Shown piece after piece: positions 46,251-56,367 of a stretch of 64,000 nt of DNA. The stretch comes from Sambucus nigra (Eukaryota > Streptophyta > Magnoliopsida > Dipsacales > Adoxaceae), in the NCBI GenBank assembly GCA_949130495.1, contig OX422217.1, forward strand, positions 540,641,137 through 540,705,136, in the 5' to 3' direction. The first letter of the stretch is position 1, and every line of letters begins with the position of its first letter. The position numbers and the translations under genes were made by a program. The notes below the pieces were generated by a model that saw nothing but the letters and a program-made list of their open reading frames with translations, did not search any database and was not told the origin of the DNA.

Positions 46251-46960
46251 GTATGTCAAAAAGGTAGAAGACTTTCTTCCCCTATTTGTCAGGATCTACC
46301 ATATTACTCCAAGTTCGTGTAGAGGAATAAGAGTTGAAGGATTTAGACTCGTTAGATTTTCCAATTATTCATTTGAAGACATTGAGATTCTATCCGAAGA
46401 TGAGATTAAATATTTAATTGTTAATAAGTCCAAACTCCATATTGACCAAGCTATGGACACTATAAAAACCATGGAGTTGTTAACAGATGAAGATAGATGA
46501 TACACTACATACCATAAAGAAGACATCATTATCCAAGATGATAAGCTATTCAATGGAAGTCTCAAGAAAGAATCCAAGGATATGGTAGAGATAGTTTTGT
46601 CAGCTAGCCTTAGAATGGTAGGCCTCATTGGTGAATTTTTCAACAACAATGCTCTACCAGACGAAGACAAAGACAGGGCAAAAGAAGACGAATATGGGAC
46701 AGATAAGAGTCCCACCCTACTTAGCGAATTATCAAAGACGAAAGACTCAATTATTTAGACTACTTTCTATAAAAAAAAAAAAAAGATTCATTGCAATCAC
46801 AAGACGACAAAGACCTGAGCCACATGGGCCATTAGATAGCTCCTCTTGTCAAAATTATTGGTAAAAGACAAAGATGTTTTCTGTCAAGAAAAGACTTTAA
46901 TAATTGTATTTCTTTAAACTGGTTAGCTTTTAGCCTCTAGTTGCCAGTCAAATGTAGTGC
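46251..46960 (+). other. EPRV1 sequence after RNase H, broken ORF
   Basis: Several frames stay partly open (for example 46628-46864) but no domain is recognisable. It leads into the promoter region. An antisense ORF at 46365-46715 is a shadow. Confidence 0.4.
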
Positions 46961-46969
46961 CCTTGTGAT

Positions 46970-47123
46970 TATAAAAGGGAGTGTCCAGTTTGTAAGAGAG
47001 AAAGCGATATTAGAAGTAAGAGAGAGTGAGTAAGCTTAGAGAGAGTAACATGTATATGAGTGAGTAAGCCCCATATAGTTAAGGGAATGGTGAGAGTCGT
47101 ATTTACTTATTCAATGCAATAAA
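46970..47123 (+). promoter_or_regulatory. EPRV1 promoter (TATA) and poly(A) signal
   Basis: TATAAAAG at 46970-46977, a purine-rich transcript start region with GAGAGA repeats, and AATAAA at 47118-47123. The ~150-bp spacing resembles the terminal redundancy of caulimovirid pregenomic RNA. Confidence 0.65.
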
Positions 47124-47521
47124 AGTTATTTTATTTTCCCAAATCTCTTATGTTGAGTTGTTATTATTCTCCAATTGTCTCCAACTATTCATATAGAATT
47201 ATTGTGTGGAACCTCTGGTGTAGCACATAGGTGTTATATTGTTGAACCGCCGTCACGTACCGATTTGCCAAGAGTCGTTAGCCAGGTGGGGGTTAGGCGT
47301 GGTGGTGTACAGGTAGGAAACGGTTCCAATACCAAAATAGTGAATTGAGGTGCGACACATAAAGAGAGAGTTGCAGGAGGCCGAGACCGGAGAAGAATAG
47401 TAACAAAGCTAAAGAGATGAAGGAAATAAGATAAGGATATTGCAGACTATAAGGAAGGTATAAACTCGAACCAAACCCCTAGATATTTCACATTATACTG
47501 TTAAAATCTTAACATACTCGT

Positions 47522-49658
47522 ATGAGCCTACAAATCACTATAGACTTTTTAGCATTTGTTAATCAAATAAATCCAGATTTAACAAGAGAAATCCAAGAGT
47601 GGACTCTTACAGATCCTAAAGATAAAGAACGTATAGAATCTGCCTTAACATACGCAGGTGGTACTTTCAAATATATAGACCAGATTATTGAATGGTTAGT
47701 ACGTGAGGTACCTAGAATATCAATAATTAGAACATGAATCCATGATCTCTTTAAATAAAAGATAAGAACTGTAGAATTCGCAAAAGAACTTTCAAGATCG
47801 GAAAAATATAAAGAATACACTAGAATATGAAAGTGTAATAGGATTCAATTAAAATATTATTTCCTTTTATATATATATCAAGATGCGGAAGCGTAAAGAA
47901 GTGTGATGGTTCAACAAAACAACGAATTACCAAATTTTAATTTTCTTCAACAAATTAAAATTAAACCAAGTGAAATTAAATTAACGCATTAAAATCATTT
48001 TCACTTAAACCAAGATAACTACACATTACCCAAATTAAACACGTAGAGATTAAATTCAACCAATTTTTATCTTTTTACCTAAGCATGTGTTCTAGGTGAA
48101 TTTGCAAAAGATAAAATAAACAATCAATCCACTACGCTGCGATGTACGAGGAAAAACCCAAGACGGGAAACAACCTCGGACGGCCCTAGCCACAAATCCA
48201 CTAAGTACAGAATTTACAAATACAAGACAGAAAGGCTTAAAACACACGAATCGATCCCTCTCAAGCCCCGACGCTTCTTCTTGTAGATACCTCTTCCTAG
48301 CGGATAACCTTGGAGCTCCACCGCGGTCTCAGAATCCACCGATCGGACTTTATATGGTCACCGTCACCCGAGCAAGGAGTCTTTCTCCAAGTGGGTAATG
48401 TTGTAACAAAACTCTTCTCCTTTCTTTATGGGATGTAGAAGAAAACCCGAAACTTCTCTTTGAACAGAAGAGATGAACCCGGTGCCAATCTCCAAGCAAG
48501 ATATATGTATATCGAAACTTGGAAGAAACAAACAATTGGGTGTAAACAAGAGTGGTGTATATTTTTCTCTAAAAATTTCACTCCAAAAAACAAGAACATT
48601 TTCCTTAAACACTATTGCTCTCAAACTCTCTCTAAGAGATGAAATAGAATGGAAAAGTTAAGTTGGAAAATGTTATTCCCGCACATAATAAAGTCTGAAA
48701 AAAATTGGTTAAGAACCAAGTGGGGAAGGGGGTGAAAAACTGCTTAAAACTGCCAAAAACTGTTCCCGTCTGGCTTCTCGTTTGAACGACATTTCGTTCG
48801 AACGACATTCTCGTTCGAACGAGTCTTCTAACGAAGTTCCAGTATGAACTCGTTAGAAACTCGTTGGAAATCTCGTTAGAACGACAATCTCGTTCGAACG
48901 ACATTTCGAACGAAGTTCTAGTATGCCTTAATGGGAAGTCGTTGGCAATCTCGTTCGAACGACATCTGGTTCGAACGACAATCTCGTTCGAACGACATAT
49001 CGAACGAGCTTCCAGAAACTTTGAAATATTCGATTTTTAGCCCAAAAAATTTATAAACTTATTTTAAAGTTTTAATTAATTCTTTCTGAAAATAAAACAC
49101 AGTTTTAATTAAACCTAACACCCAATAAGCAAGTTCCAAGCTCCTATATATATATATGATTGCATTCATACCTTGGGAGCATGGAACTATGGTTGATGAC
49201 GTATAAACGAGGCACGAAACTGGCATGGTTATGAAGTTTTATACACTTTGCCGCTACATCTTCAAACAAACTTTTCATAGGCTTGAGAATATTATAATTA
49301 AATATAATCTTATGTATAAATGTTTTTGTCCGGAATTGAGCCAAAACTATATATGGACTCAATTGGAAATTTGTGTCCTTACAGAATACTTGAAGATAGT
49401 ATGGACGTATTAAAATATATTAGATGTAAAAGGTTAGCTGAAATAAGAAATATTTTAATTAGATCGGGAGGAATCCGTCCTCTTCTTAAAAACGTAGAGA
49501 CAGCTGCCCCTAGAACATATCGTAGATTTTTGTCATCCAATGGTGATAAAGATTTAGACGAATTTATAAATAACGATATAATTGATATTATTAATCAGAT
49601 ATATAAAGAAACTAGACTGATAAAACCTCAATACAGCATAAGGTATTTAAGACTATAA
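47522..49658 (+). pseudogene. EPRV1 distal ORF, interrupted by a solo LTR
   Basis: The first part (47522-47737) is an 71-codon open stretch followed by a stop and then broken coding-like sequence to the GAATA target site. The distal part resumes at 49389 and is open to 49658. The solo LTR (47828-49383) splits the region. No domain is recognised; its place downstream of the promoter suggests a second viral ORF of unknown function. The two parts remain separate and non-functional. Confidence 0.5.
47828..49383 (-). mobile_element. Solo LTR of a Sirevirus-like copia (1556 bp) inside EPRV1
   Basis: On the minus strand it starts TGTAAGGACACAAATTT at 49383 and ends CTTTCA at 47828, flanked by GAATA at 47823-47827 and 49384-49388. 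It is related throughout to the solo LTR at 2755-4394, with shared TTCGAACGA clusters (48780-49015) and the GGGTTTTTCCTCGTACATCG block near 48140-48165. The ORFs at 48350-48904 lie inside it and are not genes. Confidence 0.9.
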
Positions 49659-49993
49659 TATTTTTCATCCAAACCGCTTGCAATTTCCAGACTCCCTGAG
49701 GAAAATATTTATATAGATAATCCTTGATATTCAGAATTTTAGTACGATAGTGACGGAAGAAGCCGGAGAAGTATCAGTTCTGAAACTTTTCTTAGACTCC
49801 CAGATTAATTAGATAAAGCTTAAAGCTGCTAGAAGTTATTGGGGTAAAAATTTTGATTCCCTAAAACTTAGAAAAAGACAAAATAATATAAAAGACATTA
49901 CGGTCCCCAAAAGGTGGTCCTAAAAAGACAAAGTGGTCCCTAGTTAATTCTTGGACGGTAGTAGGTCCGTAAACTAACTCCGCGTGAGAGCCG

Positions 49994-49995
<2 letters not shown>
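49659..49995 (+). other. EPRV1 3' flank
   Basis: No ORF of note. Direct short repeats GGTGGTCC and AGTGGTCCC (49910-49945) recall AGTGGTCCCC at the left end (39060), so both ends may derive from the same viral region. Confidence 0.4.

Positions 49996-50078
<83 letters not shown>
49996..50078. repeat. (TC)n-(TA)n compound microsatellite at the EPRV1 / gypsy LTR border
   Basis: About 17 TC units run directly into about 24 TA units. The matching site in the sister LTR (14469-14487) is a short pure TA tract. Confidence 0.95.
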
Positions 50079-50083
<5 letters not shown>

Positions 50084-51510
50084 GACTAACCGTGCCTAAC
50101 TCCCGTAGCACTAGCCTAAAAATACCCGAGCCTATATCCCGACTCTTATTTTAATTAATTTCACATTAATTAAATTTATTTAGGTAGTTTCACTCAACTA
50201 CAATACCCTGACACATCTACTCAGCCCTAACTTTAATTTATATGAATTCTATTTCACTTAATCCATTAATAATTAAATCACTATTTTATTTTCATAAGGA
50301 AAAATGATGTCCCACAATCTTCCCAGCAAGTTTGTCTCATCCTTATGTTTAAAACCCTGTTGGAAACCCCTCCGTTTTAATCCCCAAACTAAATAGGAAA
50401 AACAACATTGTCAGGTCCCCTGAATCGGTTAGGCCTAACCCCCGAAACTAGTTCACCCCCGGGTTACGAACCTCATTCTTCCTAGTTTCGTTTTCCCTCC
50501 ATTGTCAAACCTTTAATATTTTTTATCTCCTCTTAGATCGTCATTCAATCACATCCACCATTTTATATACATGGGAATAGGCTCTAATCATCCTAGAAAC
50601 CATTAATCACCAATTATTTTATGTATAATCCCATATTTTCCTATTTAGGTTTTATCCGGGTTTTATTTCACCGATTATGAATTCATATATATAAATCTAA
50701 AATTTGTCATCAATTTCACCTGGGTTTATCATAAGATTCATATTTCTACATACTAGAATCATATGGCATTACCAGTTTCACTTATAATCTCCCTAAAGTG
50801 TCCCATTTAAGAAAAATCCAATTTCATGCAATTTTCCACCTAGAAACGATTTTTTAATTACACATACTACGATATGAATCGATTATCACAGATTTAAAAT
50901 TACAGCAAGTTAACCACTTGCCTCTATTTATTCGTAGTGTCTGATCCTCTGAGGTGGACGATGATTTGACGAAGAACACACTTGCTCCTTTTTTATTCGG
51001 CTCCCAAAATCTTCCATTTTTCACTCTCTTTTCTTCTCTGCAAAACTAGGGCTTTCTTTTTGAGTTGTGACTGCCACAAACTCTCAAAATTAGATTTTAT
51101 TTTTCATATCCTGAAATTATGCTTATGAGCTAAATTAAAATGGCCCAAACAACCCCTGTGTGGGCCCGGTTATGCCTAAAAATGTTCCGAGACCCATTTT
51201 CTACCCTCAGGTACTATTTTTCGACTATCTCGACCTATCCGAAATCAATCGTGCACTCAGAATTGTCATTCAAATTACTCTACTAAAAGTACGTATCTCG
51301 ATCTCAATATAGTAACGATCAATCGTCAGGACGTAAATAACTTATTACTATTTACTTAGTAATTATTTTCCATAAACATTAACCACTAACTCTCCCGATT
51401 AATATTTAAATTAACTTATAATAATTAATTAAATTAAATTACGACACACAAGTAAATTGTATTAGCCGAATTAATTAAATATATAATGCTTAAAAATATG
51501 GGGTATTACA
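50079..51510 (-). repeat. Gypsy 5' LTR, outer part
   Basis: From about 50131 it is colinear with 14488-15421 and 23881-24769, ending (plus strand) in GGGTATTACA at 51510, i.e. TGTAATACCCCATA on the coding strand. The 50 or so bases at 50079-50130 have no counterpart in the other LTR. Confidence 0.88.
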
Positions 51511-52431
51511 CTTTTTTTACTTAACCTCCTATAATAATATCGTATTTTGACATAACCCCCTGAAAGATGAAAAATAGACATAACCATAAAACGTGACATA
51601 TCAAAAATTTCAGTAATCCGTATTTTGATAGACTTGTACCTCTAGGTTCATATGTTGTACATTCATGAATAATACTTGTATGATAATGCATAATGATAAT
51701 TAATAAACCTTATTCATATGCTAATATGTAACTGATAATTACCCCCATGATTAGGATACTTAGGGTAAATATTATATTTATCCTTAGGTTAATTGAATTA
51801 TAAATTGGAATGGGGACTTACTAGTTCATATTATTGTAATTATAACCCTAATTTGGAAATAATTGAAGTAGGAAACCTTAGACTTCCTTTATTAGATTTT
51901 TTGGGTTTTAATTAGTAATTAATTTGATCATGGGCGGATGGGAATTATGATACTAGTTAGTTGATTGATGGCTTAGAAGATGAATTAGAATTGGGATTGA
52001 GTTGTCAAAAATTTAATTTCCTACATTTTGGACGGAAATACTCTTCTTCCTTTGGGGTTTATATCAAAATCTGACATTATTACAAGGCATTATGTAAAAA
52101 AAAGCCTTTTTTATAATAAAACTTTTAACCTTTAAGAATAGTTAAAAATTGATTTTTTAAACTTTTTTTTAGAAAAAATGTACATCAATTAAAACTACTT
52201 GTAACTTTTTAAAGATAAAAACGGACGTGGTTTTTTAAAAACGTGCAATTAAAAAAACAGTTTTAACTATTCTTCAAAAAAACTGTATGCTTTCTTACTT
52301 ATTTTAAAAGTCTTTTTTAAAAAAAATCTACGCGAGTTTAATTTTTTTAACTATTTAAAAAACAGTTAAAATAGTTTTAATTAATGAACAATTAAAATAA
52401 TTTTTCTAAAACACATACAGTTTTAAAAAAT
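51511..52431. other. AT-rich non-coding sequence
   Basis: No ORF or domain. The stretch from about 52085 is dominated by short runs of A and T with inverted pieces such as AAGAATAGTTAAAA (52133) and TTTTAACTATTCTT (52262), suggesting an old foldback element, but the borders are unclear. Confidence 0.4.
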
Positions 52432-52947
52432 TCGTGTTCTAAAAGGCGCGCCCAGGCTTGAGGTTAGAGAGAAACGCCTCACCTACGCCTTATTATGCCT
52501 TATTCTTGTTAAGACGCACTTTTTTTTTTCAAAAAACAAAGAGGCCTTAGTGAAAACGACCGACTTCCGACCAAAAGTCTATATGATTCATTTGAAAGGT
52601 GAAAAATACATTTCTTATTTTGAATCATTTGTATTGATTATTGATTATTGAATGATTATAGATGTTGATTATTGAATTATGAAAAATACATGTTGTATAT
52701 TGCTCATTAATTGTTGAGAAATACATTTTATATACTGGTTATGGAGCATGAGTATAAGAAAGATGGCTACCGAACATACGGATATATTTTCAAAATTCAA
52801 GGCATGTATTATTTTATTATATTACTAGCTTTGGAATAATTAAAATAATTAAAAAAAATGCCTTTTTACGCCTAGGATCCTAAGGCTTGAGGATTGAGAG
52901 GATTGACCTCTACGTCTCGATCACGTCTCGCGCCTTTTAGAACCTTG
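52432..52947. mobile_element. hAT-like MITE (516 bp)
   Basis: Terminal inverted repeats: TCGTGTTCTAAAAGGCGCG at the left and, on the other strand, CAAGGTTCTAAAAGGCGCG at the right. Imperfect 8-bp flanks are TAAAAAAT and TAAAAAGC. Internal subterminal sequence (CCAGGCTTGAGG; GCCTTATTCTTG; CTCGATCAC) is shared with 24014-24419. The middle, about 52570-52850, is AT-rich and differs between the two copies. Confidence 0.72.
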
Positions 52948-55159
52948 TAAAAAGCACATAAATTTTTTTAAACACTTGTAAAGAGTTTTAATTAACGTAT
53001 AGTTTTTCATATAAAAAAGTTAACAAAAAATATACATTTTCAATAAAAATTGGGTAAAAAATAAGTACATTTAAAAAAAATCAATTAATTATTCAAAAAA
53101 AGAAACATGCATGTTTTTAAAAAAAATATTAATAGAATTTTTTTAATAGAGAGTTACGTTTGTCACATTTCAAAAAGTTATGCCCAATTTATTAAATGTA
53201 AAAGTTATTTCAAAATCTATATACCTATATAAAAGTTGTTGCTTGAAATCGTAAGAGGATGCCACGTGCCAGCTGTGTTAAATTTGGAGGTGGTCTTTTA
53301 TTGTTGTAGCTGAAACGTCAACATCTGCTAGAAGTAAAATACCACAGCATAAAAATTCTCATTCCTTCTCTCTGCTACATCAATGCTTAGAAGCTGAAAA
53401 GTCTGATCCACTTTATAAGGTGAAAAGGTTTGCAATCCGATTTCTCATATTAGACGCTTGGTTTGTCGACAGTTGAGATACAAAAACGGCAGAGGAACAG
53501 TCAAATTTATTATATACCCTCTTACTTTTGGTATATAAAGCATCCAAGTTGTTCCCAAATGAACCCCACACCAATCTTTTGTAAGTTATATTATACTAAA
53601 TATTTTTTCTTCACTAATAAATATATTTTCATTTTTTTATTTAGGTTTAAATTGAATTTATAATTTTTTCAGTGATATATATCGAAATTTCTCCCTTCCG
53701 AAGAAGATTTGAGCATTGAGTTTGAAGGTACCTTTGTCTCCTCCTACTTTTGTTGTGTAAGTTTTCAAAATTGCAAATTTATATTCGTATGTTTGTCTCC
53801 CGTATGATGTTGTATTTTCATCTCCTTTTTTGCCCATTTGGTTATTTCGAAAATTTGAAGACGAGATCTTTATATTAAATTTACGGAACTTTAGGAATTA
53901 ATTTTTAAGTCAATAAGTTTAACTGCAAGTTTATTTCTTTAATACTTTTATTTTTTACTTTTTAAATAGTTTTTGTACAATTGGATCCTAATGGATTGTA
54001 ATTTTCAATTTTTCAAACTATATTTGTGAATTAATTTGGTCTGCCATATGATGTTTCAAAATTCAATACGAAATTACTTTATAAAATTTACGGCTCTTTA
54101 GGAATAAATTTTTAAAGTAATAAATTTAAGGGGCTTTTACGGTCTAGTCCTTGGACTAACAATTTTGGACAAAAAAATCAGGCCCAAAAAATTTTAAACG
54201 ATTAGGTCCAACATATAAATACCTCGAAATTAAAATAAACACGCACTATTCGAAAATCGAAGCGCCAAAAACACTTTATTCTCTCTTGAATCCAAACCTT
54301 AATCGTACCATCTCTTCGATCAAAACCCCAAAACGAATCTATTTCTCAATCAAATTTTGGTCAACAATAACATATAAATACTTCTGATCGAAGCGTCAAA
54401 AATTCTCTTCAATCAAAACCCTAACTCTCTTCGATCAAAACCCTAACTCTCTTCGATCAAACCCTAATCGTTGAAGTTCTACCGAGCATTTTACATTCTA
54501 AATCAAATTCTTCCAAACACCACTAACAAGTATGTATACATTTTCTTATCACCTGTTTGTCCTTGTGTATTTTGTGTTCTCATAAGTATAAATTTGTAGA
54601 CACATGAACTGATGAAATCATATTCTTCTTCTTCATGATATGAAAAAATGTATTTGTTTCCTCATTTTAATTGCGAAACACACTTTTTGCATGTTAGATA
54701 TATGTATTTCATCATTGTACTTTTCCTCCTATATACATCATTTATCGAGTGTTTTGCGTGTACTATGTGTATTTTGCGTGTACTATCAAAAAGTATACGC
54801 GAAATACACAGAGTACACGCACATTGAAATTGAATTTCTCAATTCAATATGCGTGTACTTTTATGTTTTATACATGTACTCTATAAAATATATATTTCAA
54901 ATCCATATTTGATCAATCCTATGTTATTTTGGTCCGTGCCAGCAGCATTTGAATGATATGTTATTAGCTTGTAATCAGTATTATTGCGTGTACTTTTTCA
55001 TTTTTTGCGTGTATTTTGTTGAAAGTACATGCAAAAAATTCATAAATTACACGCACTTTGAAATTCAATTTGTTCAATCCAATATCCATGTACTAATGTG
55101 TATTATGAGTGTACTATTTTGTATTGTTGTGTTATTATTTAGGAATCATATGATCAAGC
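52948..55159. other. Non-coding region upstream of an unassigned ORF, with two hairpin units
   Basis: It contains a possible TATA box (CTATATAAAAG near 53223), short CA- and T-rich stretches, and a TCGATCAAAACCCTAACTCT direct repeat (54400-54450). Two tandem ~230-bp units each carry a long imperfect hairpin (54756-54820 and 54986-55054). ORFs at 53463, 54640 and 54949 are low-complexity and unsupported. Confidence 0.45.
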
Positions 55160-55561
55160 ATGTTCAACTACAAAATTGTTGCTTGCACGTTCGAAGATCT
55201 TAACAATACAAAACCTTTCACATTAACAGTCAATAGTACTAATGATGACGAAATTCATTTTCTCCTTCGCATCAATGATAGAGCTAAAAGGTTACTTGGT
55301 TTCTACTACTACTATGAAGACATTTACTGCACTTTTGATGTGCAACAGCTTCAAGTAACTGAATCGAAAGCGAAGAATTTAGTTAAACGAATTGAGCAGT
55401 ATAGCTTAAGGGGTTTTGATAATGTTGGAGCTTTAAGCATACAGCTATTGTATCACTTCTTTACTGAATATGTTAGGAATATAGAATCTTGGTTTTTGGC
55501 TTATCGAACAACCTCTGTTAGGTATTACCATGAAACTGACGATATATATTATCTCCTTTAG
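55160..55561 (+). CDS. Hypothetical protein, 133 aa, unassigned
   Basis: An intact ORF from ATG (55160) to TAG. I do not recognise the product. The sequence is of normal composition, not repetitive, with a Tyr-rich patch (GFYYYYEDIYC) around residues 47-58 and a helical-looking middle. There is no signal peptide or transmembrane segment. It is preceded by the hairpin units and followed by another GCATGTAC-type motif, so it may belong to an unidentified transposon rather than be a host gene. It could also be one exon of a larger gene. It ends 175 bp before the Tat element's LTR. Confidence 0.35.
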   Translation: MFNYKIVACTFEDLNNTKPFTLTVNSTNDDEIHFLLRINDRAKRLLGFYYYYEDIYCTFDVQQLQVTESKAKNLVKRIEQYSLRGFDNVGALSIQLLYHFFTEYVRNIESWFLAYRTTSVRYYHETDDIYYLL

Positions 55562-55735
55562 CATGTATTTTGTTGAGACTTGTATAAATTATTTGTGAGA
55601 ATATTGCATGTACTTTTGTTAAATACGCTTATATTTTATGATTTTAGTCTATGTTCTAATTCGCATGTATTTTATTTTTTGTACATATCATTATAGGTTA
55701 GTAATTTAAATTTTGTTTATAGATCAATATAATGG
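55562..55735. other. Short spacer before the Tat element
   Basis: AT-rich; contains GCATGTACTTTTG and a further GCATGTATTTTA that resemble the upstream hairpin motifs. Confidence 0.4.
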
Positions 55736-56302
55736 TGTTGATACCAATTTTAGTCTGCTGACATGTCACAATGAAGTGGAGACACGTGTCAATCTACATG
55801 GCACTAACAAACATTTCTAAACAATACCTTGACTTCGAGGAACTCAATTTCCCCGATCAACTCACCGAGCAGTAGGGGCTCACCGAGGAACTTTACTGCA
55901 CCGAGCAACTCATGGATACCAAGATATTTAGGCGGTCCGAGCATCTTAGGCGGTCCGAGATGCACGTCGATCAGAGCATTTATTATCAGACAATCAAGAG
56001 GATTAAATGCGCATTAAATGTTGAATATTATCATACGGATGTATACGCTTATTGAACAGCTATGTATTACCCATTCACGTGTACAGGCTCATGGCTATAA
56101 ATACATTGTATCATCCTCATTGTAAGGGGATAAAAATTTCTTGAGAATAATCCTATTTCGAGAATTCCTAAACAGTCAATAATAACACAAATAGTGGACG
56201 TAGGCCATTCGTTCAAGGCTGAACCACTTTAAAATATCTTGTCTTATTTATTTTTATCTGTGATTAAACAAATTAAAGATAGTCTAATTTTTTACATCAA
56301 CA
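55736..56302 (+). repeat. 5' LTR of the Tat-type element (567 bp)
   Basis: Begins TGTTGATACC and ends TTACATCAACA, giving a perfect 6-bp terminal inverted repeat (TGTTGA/TCAACA). A TATA box CTATAAATACA lies near 56094. Repeats of CACCGAG and GGCGGTCCGAG occur at 55865-55960. The ORF at 55829-56017 is LTR-internal. Confidence 0.85.
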
Positions 56303-56304
56303 TA

Positions 56305-56322
56305 TTGGCACCGTCTGTGGGA
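56305..56322 (+). promoter_or_regulatory. Primer binding site of the Tat-type element
   Basis: TTGGCACCGTCTGTGGGA lies two bases after the LTR. It is a common primer site in plant gypsy elements and differs from the Met-tRNA sites used by the other elements in this window. I do not assign the tRNA. Confidence 0.75.
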
Positions 56323-56367
56323 AAACGACTGTAATTTTCATTTTTCACCAAAAACAATTCATCATCA

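Larger units (their letters stand above)
38997..49995 (+). other. Endogenous pararetrovirus EPRV1 (Caulimoviridae-like), decayed
   Basis: A plus-strand viral copy of about 9.4 kb once the solo LTR (47828-49383) is subtracted. The order is: tRNA-Met primer site (39198), coiled-coil ORF remnants, movement protein-like region, coat-protein-like region with zinc-binding motifs, aspartic protease, RT, RNase H, a TATA box (46970) with poly(A) signal (47118), and a further ORF (47522 onward). The polyprotein order suggests a Florendovirus-like or Badnavirus-like layout. It is bounded by TA-rich microsatellites within the gypsy 5' LTR. Stops and frameshifts in every frame show it cannot be expressed as virus. 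Confidence 0.82.
14160..51510 (-). mobile_element. Chromodomain Ty3/gypsy element with large LTRs, expanded by nested insertions
   Basis: A minus-strand element with the order 5' LTR (51510 down to 37664, interrupted), tRNA-Met primer site (37661-37650), gag (from 37471), protease (to 35684), RT and integrase/chromodomain (26477-24780), polypurine tract, and 3' LTR (24769 down to at least 14160, interrupted). The primer site and chromodomain-like tail suggest a chromovirus, perhaps Tekay/Del. The LTRs are roughly 2.7 kb once insertions are removed. The 3' LTR continues beyond EPRV2 and its end is not seen, so no target duplication can be checked. The element hosts at least five later insertions. 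Confidence 0.85.

Noticed and set aside
49996..50078. Telomere- or centromere-type satellite
   Set aside because: It is a simple (TC)n-(TA)n microsatellite at an insertion border, with no higher-order unit.
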